A stretch of DNA of 8,220 nt from Lachnospiraceae bacterium (GTDB lineage: Bacteria; Bacillota; Clostridia; Lachnospirales; Lachnospiraceae). Where the stretch lies: the NCBI GenBank assembly GCA_009774375.1, contig VSNO01000179.1, positions 1 through 8,220 of the forward strand, written 5' to 3'. The notes below the pieces were generated by a model. It was not told where the DNA came from. It saw nothing but the letters and a program-made list of their open reading frames with translations, and did not search any database. Below, in pieces: positions 1-5,978 of this stretch. How positions within the stretch are numbered: the stretch's first letter is position 1; each line of letters opens with the position of its first letter. A program made the position numbers and the translations under genes.

Positions 1-29
1 CTGTCCTGATTACGCAGCAGAGAATTAAA

Positions 30-2441
30 TTAATTCAGGAGACCATTGATATAATCATTCCTGATATCCAGTATGGAATCAATGAGTCTTTTCATCTTTC
101 TGATATCATCATTGCTTATCTTCCTGTCATGCTTTTTCAGATATCTGATCTCCTCCAGAACATAACAGTGTACGGAAAAGCTTTTTGCTTTGTTCTTATA
201 ATATTCATGGCTGTTGATCAGTTCGAACATCTTTTTCTCCCCGATCTTAAACAGCGCTTCCGCCTCCGCAAGATCTTCCGTATAATTGGCCTGTTTTAAA
301 TAATTCCGCGCTATGGCATGCTGAATCTGATAAGACCTGGGACGTATGCTTTTTGCCATCTGCAGATGATTCAATGCCTTTGCATAATCCTTCCGCCGTT
401 GTTCCACAATGCCCATCTGCAGCCAGTAATAACTGATCTCTCCGTATTCTTCTTTGAGCTGATAAAACAACTGCAGAATATCTTCCAGCTTAAAATGCAG
501 CTTATTTTCCAAAATGTCTTCCTTGAGAAAACTCTCAAAAATCATCCGCCAGTAGTTGTTATCATTTTCCGAAAAATAAGGGGCAATATATTTCAGTACA
601 TCCAGCACCATCTCCCGTTTTTCTTCCAGTGTCGTATGTTTCCATACTTGATCCAGCATAACCTGATTCTTCAGGGTAACGCCTTCGGCATCCACCCTCA
701 CAAAATCCACGATCACTTCCTCACTGGCCGATATCTTTTCCGTACCCGCTTCATGAAAGCAGTTAAAGTCAATGGAATATCTGGCCGTGAGCATTTCACT
801 GGGATAATAAGGCAGATCAATCTGATCAAACAAGGTCAGCTCTTTAAACAATCTCAGACTCTGTTCACTGTAATCTTCCAACAGATCATTCAGAGAATCC
901 TGCACCCTTTTTTCAAAATATTTGCCATAGGTGATCTCTACAAACAGGTTACACAGGATCTTGTATTTCGTGATCTCGGCGCAGCCCTGGTTTTCCTGGC
1001 GGGGCAGGCTGCCAAGATACCCTTTTTCAGATAATTTTCGATAAATGATCTGTGCATATGGATAATTCAGTTTGTCCTTTACTTCATAATCTTCGTAAGG
1101 ATTCCCTTCCAGGTAATACCGTTTTTTCAGGTGATAATAATTGCGGGAAGTTGTGATCACCAGCAGCTTTTTACCAGTGTTATTTTCCCTGTACATCTTT
1201 TCAATCACTTTATAATTAAAACTGGCATCCTCGATCAACAACACATACTGATTCCCTTTGTCGATCTGCATGAATTCAAACAGCCGCCTGGGATCAAGGC
1301 TTTTCCCTTTAAATTCAAGCACCGTACAACCGCCCCCGTACAGCCACGCGCCGATCTGCTTTAACAGACAACCCTTTCCGACCAGCCGATTCCCATACAG
1401 TGCGACACAGTATGTATTGCCCTCCCCGTAATCAATCCTGCCGATCCGCCTTTTCAGTTCTTCAAAATAAGGACTTTCGAACAGCCAGTTTTCCAACACA
1501 TCCCGCCATTCACAATTATAGCCTTCATACAGCCTGCTTTCATATACTTCTTTCTGATCCATGCTGCCAATGATATCCTGATAGAGATGAATCCCGGAAT
1601 AATTCAGACGTTTCACGCACTTCGCCTGTTCATCGGGGTCATAGCGGACTGTCTCTAAAAACGCCATAAACTGCTCTGCGGTCCATTCCAGCAAAATACC
1701 GGAAAAAGCTTTTACCCGGTTTTTGAACCGGATGGTCGGTTTAGGATCCACAAAGATCATTTTCCCTTTTCGGAAATATCCGGCCTGCTCGTATTTTGTC
1801 ACATAGGAATCAATATCCGCCTCATCCAGACTGGCTCCGATAAACAAAAAATTCTCATACTGGATATCATGCACAAGATCATTGAGTTTGAAATTCATCC
1901 TTCCGCTGATCAGATTGCTGTACTCTTTTCTGCTGAACACAAGCTCTTCTCTGAGTCCATTGACACAGCCATGCAGTTTGATATACTCCAAATCCTGATC
2001 TGTTTCCTTCTTCTTCTGTGACGGCTGGTTCTGAACAAGAAGATTTTCTTTGTTTTTGCGATATACCGCCTCCACCAGATCATCGATGTTAACTGTGTAA
2101 ATTTTTTTCCACGGATAGCGGGATAATTTATAATGAAACTCTGCAGGTTTTACATTTTGCAGCCGTTCCACCAGAAAATCGCGCAGCTGTGTATAATTTT
2201 TCAGAGAATCATCCACATACTGGCACACGTCCTGCAGCTCATACTGCTCCACTTCTTTTTTCTCTTCCTCCGCCGCCTTGCCCTCAATAAACTGCTCAAT
2301 AATCTCACGTTTCAGTCCGTCTCCCAGAGGGATGTCTCCATGCTCATTGGAAGAACCCACCGAAAAACCTGCTCCCAGAAACAGCATCGGTGGTTCTGTC
2401 TCCAGGATTCGCCTCACTTCATCAATGGTCTTCTGATCCAT
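30..2441 (-). CDS. SIR2-domain / P-loop NTPase-like / TPR protein, candidate single-gene anti-phage NADase
   Basis: 803 residues, complete. The N-terminal part (about 1-260) is a SIR2-like fold: GAGFS at 23-27 (NAD-binding loop), TVNIDD at 116-121, KLHG at 155-158 with the expected catalytic His157, FIGAS at 200-204 and FVDP at 230-233. Asn118 and His157 match the residues on which NAD hydrolysis depends in SIR2 defence proteins. The middle (about 330-600) resembles a STAND/AAA-like NTPase: a Walker A-like GNRLVGKG at 350-357, a Walker B-like LLIED at 401-405 and a sensor-like TTSR at 430-433. The Walker A is atypical, with Gly where Ser/Thr is usual. The C-terminus (about 670-740) has at least one clear TPR (671-701) and a probable second, suggesting a sensor. 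The start is supported by AGAAAGGA (2448-2455) six bases upstream of the ATG. The gene follows rlmH by 117 bp and appears poorer in G+C than it. In characterised relatives (Avs5-type SIR2-STAND, other SIR2 effectors) phage sensing triggers NAD+ depletion. That role is inferred here; subfamily assignment is uncertain. Confidence 0.85.
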   Translation of the reverse strand: MDQKTIDEVRRILETEPPMLFLGAGFSVGSSNEHGDIPLGDGLKREIIEQFIEGKAAEEEKKEVEQYELQDVCQYVDDSLKNYTQLRDFLVERLQNVKPAEFHYKLSRYPWKKIYTVNIDDLVEAVYRKNKENLLVQNQPSQKKKETDQDLEYIKLHGCVNGLREELVFSRKEYSNLISGRMNFKLNDLVHDIQYENFLFIGASLDEADIDSYVTKYEQAGYFRKGKMIFVDPKPTIRFKNRVKAFSGILLEWTAEQFMAFLETVRYDPDEQAKCVKRLNYSGIHLYQDIIGSMDQKEVYESRLYEGYNCEWRDVLENWLFESPYFEELKRRIGRIDYGEGNTYCVALYGNRLVGKGCLLKQIGAWLYGGGCTVLEFKGKSLDPRRLFEFMQIDKGNQYVLLIEDASFNYKVIEKMYRENNTGKKLLVITTSRNYYHLKKRYYLEGNPYEDYEVKDKLNYPYAQIIYRKLSEKGYLGSLPRQENQGCAEITKYKILCNLFVEITYGKYFEKRVQDSLNDLLEDYSEQSLRLFKELTLFDQIDLPYYPSEMLTARYSIDFNCFHEAGTEKISASEEVIVDFVRVDAEGVTLKNQVMLDQVWKHTTLEEKREMVLDVLKYIAPYFSENDNNYWRMIFESFLKEDILENKLHFKLEDILQLFYQLKEEYGEISYYWLQMGIVEQRRKDYAKALNHLQMAKSIRPRSYQIQHAIARNYLKQANYTEDLAEAEALFKIGEKKMFELINSHEYYKNKAKSFSVHCYVLEEIRYLKKHDRKISNDDIRKMKRLIDSILDIRNDYINGLLN

Positions 2442-2558
2442 CTTTGTTCCTTTCTCGCATCTTATATGCCTGTAATCTTTATTCTTTGTTCATCCCTCGT
2501 ATTTTAATATTTTAGCAGATATGGGATTATGGGTGTGTTGGACTTCCTGCCACCCACC
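2442..2558 (-). other. Spacer between rlmH and the SIR2 gene
   Basis: 117 bp with no gene. Read on the minus strand, it starts with a G-rich stretch just after the rlmH stop. It then has an A/T-rich patch containing two TAAAAT boxes near 2500-2516 that could act as -10 elements, but no convincing -35 box sits at the right distance. It ends with the Shine-Dalgarno site of the SIR2 gene. No hairpin followed by a T-run is visible, so read-through from rlmH is possible. Whether the SIR2 gene has its own promoter cannot be settled by eye. Confidence 0.5.
2448..2455 (-). promoter_or_regulatory. Ribosome binding site of the SIR2-domain gene
   Basis: AGAAAGGA on the minus strand, six bases before the ATG at 2441-2439. 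It fixes the start of the 803-residue protein, which begins 22 residues before the GAGFS NAD-binding motif, as expected for an N-terminal SIR2 domain. Confidence 0.65.
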
Positions 2559-3038
2559 TCACTTGTGATACGGTTCCCCATTGATGATCCGATAACACCT
2601 GTAGATCTGCTCGATCAGAATGACCCGCATCAACTGGTGCGGAAAAGTCATATCTGAAAAGCTGAGTTTCTCGTCTGCCCGTCTGATCACACTGTCATGC
2701 AGTCCGAGCGAACCGCCGATCACAAACACCAGGCTGCTCTTTCCGCCCAGTCCAAGCCGCTCAATATGTTCTGCCAGCCCAACAGAATCGCGCTTCCTGC
2801 CATCGATCGCAAGTGCGATACAGTATGCATTTTCCTTGATATTCTTTAAGATGCGTTCCGCCTCTTTCTGCCTGATCTGGTCTTCCAGTGTCTCAGATGC
2901 CTTATCGGGCGTCTTTTCGTCCGCCACCTCAATGATCTCCAGCTTACAGTATTTCGAAAGCCTTTTCTGATACTCTGCGACCGCATCGCGAAAATATTTC
3001 TCTTTGATCTTCCCCACTGTAACAAAAGTTATGTTCAT
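2559..3038 (-). CDS. rlmH: 23S rRNA (pseudouridine1915-N3)-methyltransferase RlmH
   Basis: 159 residues, the usual length for RlmH (SPOUT family, formerly YbeA/OrfX). The family uses S-adenosylmethionine to methylate pseudouridine 1915 in helix 69 of 23S rRNA on assembled 70S ribosomes. The N-terminus MNITFVTVGKIKEKYF is typical. The knotted SAM-binding region is seen in VIGGSLGL (106-113), LSFSDMTFPHQLMR (125-138) and the C-terminal YRIINGEPYHK (149-159), which is nearly invariant in the family. It is the last gene of the middle run, starting 9 nt after the preceding stop. Its best Shine-Dalgarno (GAGGAG, 3054-3059) lies about 15 nt upstream, inside the end of the previous gene; this is longer than usual and suggests translational coupling. 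Its 3' end is the known integration site for SCC elements in staphylococci, which matters because a defence-like gene follows directly here. Confidence 0.97.
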   Translation of the reverse strand: MNITFVTVGKIKEKYFRDAVAEYQKRLSKYCKLEIIEVADEKTPDKASETLEDQIRQKEAERILKNIKENAYCIALAIDGRKRDSVGLAEHIERLGLGGKSSLVFVIGGSLGLHDSVIRRADEKLSFSDMTFPHQLMRVILIEQIYRCYRIINGEPYHK

Positions 3039-3047
3039 CCCGAAATA

Positions 3048-3545
3048 TCATTGCTCCTCAAATAGATCCGCATAAAGCTCCTCGCATAAGGCATCGAGGT
3101 AAGAGGCGTTCATGCTCCCAAACTCCTGTGTGACGGCCGTTTTGATCGCTTCGAAATACTGAAAATACTTCATCTCGTCCGGCGTTCCTGTCTCAGACCA
3201 CGTAGATCTCCTGATCGCATCCGCCGTGAGATGCGCTTTCGCCCATGCCTTGATCCGCTCTGTCAGATCGTCCTCCTGCACTGCTTCCATGGCATATCTT
3301 TTCGAGGACTGGAACGAAGAGATTCCCATCACGATAAATACGGCAAACAAAACCCCCATCGCCCCATATGTGATGAATCTGCCCGCACCGGCGAAACGAA
3401 AAGGCAGCACACCCGCCATCATCAAAACGAGTGCGATCATTCCGATCACACCCACAAACAAAAGAGTATAGGCAGAGCTTTTGTAATCCTCTGCCTTTGT
3501 CTTCTTATCCTGATATACTTTTATATCATCATTTCTGTCTGACAT
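3048..3545 (-). CDS. Conserved-looking two-TM protein of unknown function
   Basis: 165 residues; I do not recognise a named family. A charged N-terminus (1-22) is followed by two hydrophobic segments, about 25-47 and 55-77, separated by a short loop with Arg residues. After these comes a soluble, mostly charged, probably helical C-terminal domain (about 85-165) rich in Glu, Asp, Lys and aromatic residues. By the positive-inside rule, the basic residues after TM2 (SSKRY, 80-84) place the C-terminal domain in the cytoplasm, with a short external hairpin. The start is supported by AGGAG (3555-3559) nine bases upstream. The gene sits 16 nt after the NfnB-like gene and 9 nt before rlmH, so it is probably co-transcribed with both. 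No catalytic motif is visible and function is not assigned. Confidence 0.85.
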   Translation of the reverse strand: MSDRNDDIKVYQDKKTKAEDYKSSAYTLLFVGVIGMIALVLMMAGVLPFRFAGAGRFITYGAMGVLFAVFIVMGISSFQSSKRYAMEAVQEDDLTERIKAWAKAHLTADAIRRSTWSETGTPDEMKYFQYFEAIKTAVTQEFGSMNASYLDALCEELYADLFEEQ

Positions 3546-3554
3546 GCGTCAAAT

Positions 3555-3559
3555 CTCCT
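3555..3559 (-). promoter_or_regulatory. Ribosome binding site of the two-TM protein gene
   Basis: AGGAG on the minus strand, nine bases before the ATG at 3545-3543, lying in the 16-nt gap after the preceding stop codon. It supports the chosen start and close translational spacing within the operon. Confidence 0.6.
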
Positions 3560-3561
3560 GC

Positions 3562-4947
3562 CTATCTGTTCGACAAATACTCATGGATCCCCTTTGCTGC
3601 TGCTTTGCCAGCGCCCATCGCAAGGATCACTGTCGCTGCGCCTGTCACTGCGTCGCCGCCTGCAAACACGCCTTCTTTGGAAGTTCTGCCAAACTCCTCG
3701 TCAGCGACAATGCATTTCCATTTATTGGTCTCCAATCCTTCCGTTGTAGATGATATCAACGGATTTGGAGAGGTTCCAAGAGACATGATCACCGTGTCAA
3801 GCTCCATCTCGAACTCGCTGTCCGGGATCTCAACAGGTCTGCGCCTTCCCGATGCGTCAGGCTCCCCCAACTCCATCCTGATGCACTTCATGCCGCGTAC
3901 CCAGTTATTCTCATCCTCGAGGATCTCTGTCGGATTGGTGAGCAGGTCAAAGATAATGCCCTCCTCCTTTGCATGATGGACTTCCTCCACCCTCGCCGGA
4001 AGCTCTTCCTCGCTCCTCCGGTATACTATATGCACCTCCGCGCCCAGACGGAGCGCTGTCCTTGCCGCGTCCATGGCGACATTGCCACCGCCAACGACCG
4101 CAACTTTCTTGCCGCGCATGATCGGGGTGTTGGAATCCTCGTTAAACGCTTTCATGAGATTGCTTCTGGTCAGATACTCGTTGGCGGAGAATACACCGTT
4201 CGCATTCTCTCCAGGAATCCCCATAAACTTGGGAAGTCCCGCACCGGAACCGATAAATACCGCCTCAAATCCCTCTTCGCTGATCAGTTCATCGATCGTG
4301 ATCGATTTGCCGATGATCACATTTTTCTCTATCCTGACGCCCAGCGATACCACATTTGCGATCTCCTTGGCGACAACTTCTTCCTTCGGCAGTCTGAACT
4401 CCGGAATCCCGTACACCAGTACGCCGCCCGCTTCGTGAAGCGCCTCAAAGATCGTAACGTCATAACCGAGCTTTGCAAGATCACCTGCACAGGTAAGACC
4501 CGCAGGACCAGAACCGATCACTGCCACTTTCCTGCCGTTCTTCTCTTTTGCCAGCTCCGGCCTGATCCCGTTCTCCCTCGCCCAGTCCGCAACGAAACGC
4601 TCCAGCTTGCCGATCGAGACCGGATCACCCTTGATGCCTCTGATACACTTGCCCTCACACTGGCTCTCCTGCGGACAGACGCGTCCGCACACTGCCGGAA
4701 GCGCCGAGGAACGGCTGATGATCTGATAGGCCTCCTCAATGTTTCCAAGCTTCACCTGCTCGATAAATGCCGGAATGTCGATCGCCACAGGGCATCCCTT
4801 GACACACTGCGCATTCTTGCAGTTAATGCAGCGTGTCGCCTCCTCCATCGCTTCTTCTTTATTGTAACCAAGGCAGACTTCATCGAAATTCTTTGCCCTG
4901 GCAGCCGCCTCCTGCTCACGTACAGGTACTTTCGTCAATACATCCAT
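3562..4947 (-). CDS. gltA: NADPH-dependent glutamate synthase small-chain family oxidoreductase (NfnB/SudA-like large subunit)
   Basis: 461 residues, the usual length for the homotetrameric-type GltA/NfnB/SudA family. The N-terminal domain has eight cysteines for two [4Fe-4S] clusters: Cys40, 43, 48, 52 and Cys87, 91, 97, 101, with the family's CPQE motif at 91-94. An FAD-binding GSGPAG lies at 145-150. The NADPH-binding fold has GGGNVAMDAA at 286-295 and YRRS at 309-312, whose arginines suit the 2'-phosphate of NADPH. A second FAD contact, GVFAGGDAVTGAA, starts at 426. No glutamate synthase large chain is adjacent. The partner is instead the PyrK-like FAD/[2Fe-2S] subunit directly upstream, overlapping by one base (TAATG). 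This pairing is that of NfnAB, the electron-bifurcating NADH-dependent ferredoxin:NADP+ oxidoreductase, or of sulfide dehydrogenase SudBA. Annotation as glutamate synthase is common but probably not the physiological role. Start supported by GGAGGT eight bases upstream. Confidence 0.94.
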   Translation of the reverse strand: MDVLTKVPVREQEAAARAKNFDEVCLGYNKEEAMEEATRCINCKNAQCVKGCPVAIDIPAFIEQVKLGNIEEAYQIISRSSALPAVCGRVCPQESQCEGKCIRGIKGDPVSIGKLERFVADWARENGIRPELAKEKNGRKVAVIGSGPAGLTCAGDLAKLGYDVTIFEALHEAGGVLVYGIPEFRLPKEEVVAKEIANVVSLGVRIEKNVIIGKSITIDELISEEGFEAVFIGSGAGLPKFMGIPGENANGVFSANEYLTRSNLMKAFNEDSNTPIMRGKKVAVVGGGNVAMDAARTALRLGAEVHIVYRRSEEELPARVEEVHHAKEEGIIFDLLTNPTEILEDENNWVRGMKCIRMELGEPDASGRRRPVEIPDSEFEMELDTVIMSLGTSPNPLISSTTEGLETNKWKCIVADEEFGRTSKEGVFAGGDAVTGAATVILAMGAGKAAAKGIHEYLSNR

Positions 4948-5849
4948 TATTTGTCACCTCCACAATGTCCACATCCGCCGTGATGCGTATCACCTTCCTG
5001 CAATCTCAGCATTGCCCTTCCCTCCGCAGTCTTGTAGATCTGCTGACGCTTCATCGCCTCGTCGAAATTCACAAGATGCCCGTCAAACTCCGGACCGTCA
5101 ACACATGCAAACTTTACCTTGTCGCCGACTGTGACACGGCATGCGCCGCACATTCCTGTACCGTCTACCATGATCGGATTCAGGCTGACGATCGTGGGGA
5201 TCCCCAGCTCTTTCGTGAGCTTACAGACAAATTTCATCATAATCATGGGACCGATCGCGATACACAGATCATATTTTTTGCCCTCATCGACAAGCTCCTG
5301 AATCGTCTGTGTCACCATGCCCTTGCGTCCGTAGGAACCATCATCCGTTGTGACATACAGATTGCCTGCAACCGCTTCCATCTCCTTTTCCAGGATCAGC
5401 AGCTCCTGATTCTTTGCGCCGACAATAACGTCTGCCTCTATGCCATTGCTATGTAACCATTTAACCTGCGGGTAGACCGGTGCCGTTCCCACACCGCCTG
5501 CCACAAAGAGGATCTTCTTCTTTGCCAGCTCAGCCTTGTCCTCACCGACCATCTCAGAAGCACAGCCCAGCGGCCCGACAAAATCATGAAAGAAATCTCC
5601 CGTCTTCAGCACTGCCATTCTGGTCGTCTCAGCGCCTACCGTCTGAAATACGATCGTCACAGTCCCCTGCTCTCTATCATAATCACAGATCGGGAGCGGT
5701 ATCCTCTCGCCATCCTGATCCATTCTTACGATCACAAACTGCCCCGGCTGACAATTCTTTGCCACGCGCGGCGCTTCCACTACCATAGAATAAATATTCG
5801 TAGTGAGCTCTTTTGCTTCTAAAATTTTGTACATCAGTTCTTTCACCAT
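4947..5849 (-). CDS. nfnA: NfnA/SudB-like FAD and [2Fe-2S] subunit (PyrK/dihydroorotate dehydrogenase electron-transfer family)
   Basis: 300 residues from the start chosen here. The N-terminal FAD-binding barrel carries ERIPLPICDYD, the flavin-binding RxPL-type motif. It is followed by an NAD(H)-binding domain with ILFVAGGVGTAPVYPQ and a C-terminal iron-sulfur region, DGTGMCGACRV plus a later ACVDGPEFDGH; the three cysteines fit the family's [2Fe-2S] cluster, which uses three Cys and one Asp. Together with the downstream NfnB-like subunit it should form the cytoplasmic NADH/ferredoxin/NADPH transhydrogenase NfnAB, or the related SudBA. The frame is open up to an ATG at 5888. I prefer the ATG at 5849 because AGGAAAGG lies just before it; relatives usually start at MYKIL, which corresponds to 5834. 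The ATG at 5888 has no ribosome binding site. An oddity is the His/Cys-rich tail HHGGCGHCGG at the extreme C-terminus. Confidence 0.92.
   Translation of the reverse strand: MVKELMYKILEAKELTTNIYSMVVEAPRVAKNCQPGQFVIVRMDQDGERIPLPICDYDREQGTVTIVFQTVGAETTRMAVLKTGDFFHDFVGPLGCASEMVGEDKAELAKKKILFVAGGVGTAPVYPQVKWLHSNGIEADVIVGAKNQELLILEKEMEAVAGNLYVTTDDGSYGRKGMVTQTIQELVDEGKKYDLCIAIGPMIMMKFVCKLTKELGIPTIVSLNPIMVDGTGMCGACRVTVGDKVKFACVDGPEFDGHLVNFDEAMKRQQIYKTAEGRAMLRLQEGDTHHGGCGHCGGDK
4956..4961 (-). promoter_or_regulatory. Ribosome binding site of the NfnB-like gene
   Basis: GGAGGT on the minus strand, eight bases before the ATG at 4947-4945 and inside the last codons of the upstream subunit gene. With the TAATG stop/start overlap, it indicates translational coupling of the two subunits, as expected for a stoichiometric complex. 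Confidence 0.7.
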
Positions 5850-5876
5850 ACCTTTCCTGTTTGATGCCATTCCATA

Positions 5877-5905
5877 TTTATACTCCATGTTCGCATACCG
5901 GCCAA
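5877..5905 (-). promoter_or_regulatory. nfnA: Possible second sigma-A-like promoter of nfnA
   Basis: On the minus strand, TTGGCC (5900-5905), a 17-bp spacer and TATAAA (5877-5882). The -10 box is good and the -35 box is weak. If used, transcription would begin near 5870, downstream of the ATG at 5888, which would require one of the later starts (5849 or 5834). It may be coincidental, as the promoter at 5937-5965 is stronger. Confidence 0.35.
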
Positions 5906-5910
5906 TCGTT

Positions 5911-5924
5911 TGAAGACAACTTCA
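5911..5924 (-). other. Small hairpin in the nfnA leader
   Basis: TGAAG-TTGT-CTTCA gives a perfect five-base-pair stem with a four-base loop in the first bases of the predicted leader. It is too small and too weak to call a terminator, and no T-run follows. It may stabilise the 5' end of the mRNA or mean nothing. Confidence 0.25.
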
Positions 5925-5936
5925 CGCATCTTTATC

Positions 5937-5965
5937 ATTGTATACGAAATACTGTATAATTTCAA
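5937..5965 (-). promoter_or_regulatory. Sigma-A-like promoter of the nfnA-gltA-rlmH operon
   Basis: On the minus strand, TTGAAA (5960-5965), a 17-bp spacer and TACAAT (5937-5942): five of six matches to each consensus box with ideal spacing. It lies just after the stop codon of the upstream zinc-ribbon gene. It predicts a transcript starting near 5930 with a leader of about 80 nt before the preferred nfnA start at 5849. Confidence 0.65.
5946..5963. promoter_or_regulatory. Imperfect inverted repeat overlapping the operon promoter
   Basis: Five-base arms GAAAT and ATTTC flank an eight-base centre (TATACAGT on the minus strand). The element covers part of the -35 box and most of the spacer of the TTGAAA/TACAAT promoter, where a repressor would bind. 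The short arms in A/T-rich DNA make chance a real alternative. Confidence 0.25.
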
Positions 5966-5978
5966 CTTTTTTCGCAGA

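Noticed and set aside
318..1034. A 238-codon plus-strand open frame inside the SIR2 gene.
   Set aside because: It is antisense to a continuous 803-codon gene with SIR2 and TPR motifs, has an unusual Phe/Gln/His-rich composition and shows no recognisable domain.
2403..2460. Short open frame (12 codons) starting upstream of and overlapping the SIR2 gene start.
   Set aside because: It lacks its own Shine-Dalgarno, is very short and is out of frame with the main gene. No evidence separates it from chance.
2521..2558. Possible terminator after rlmH (GGGTG pairing with CACCC).
   Set aside because: The stem is only five base pairs with a long loop, and no T-run follows it.
4281..4318. Cluster of four GATC sites in about 40 bases.
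   Set aside because: They fall in coding sequence where Ile (ATC), Asp (GAT) and Ile-Asp pairs are frequent, and GATC is common throughout the window. Codon use explains it.
3973..4983. A 336-codon open frame on the plus strand.
   Set aside because: It lies antisense to the NfnB-like gene, whose motifs are unambiguous. The translation is rich in His, Arg and Leu with no domain, as expected of the complement of a G+C-rich gene.
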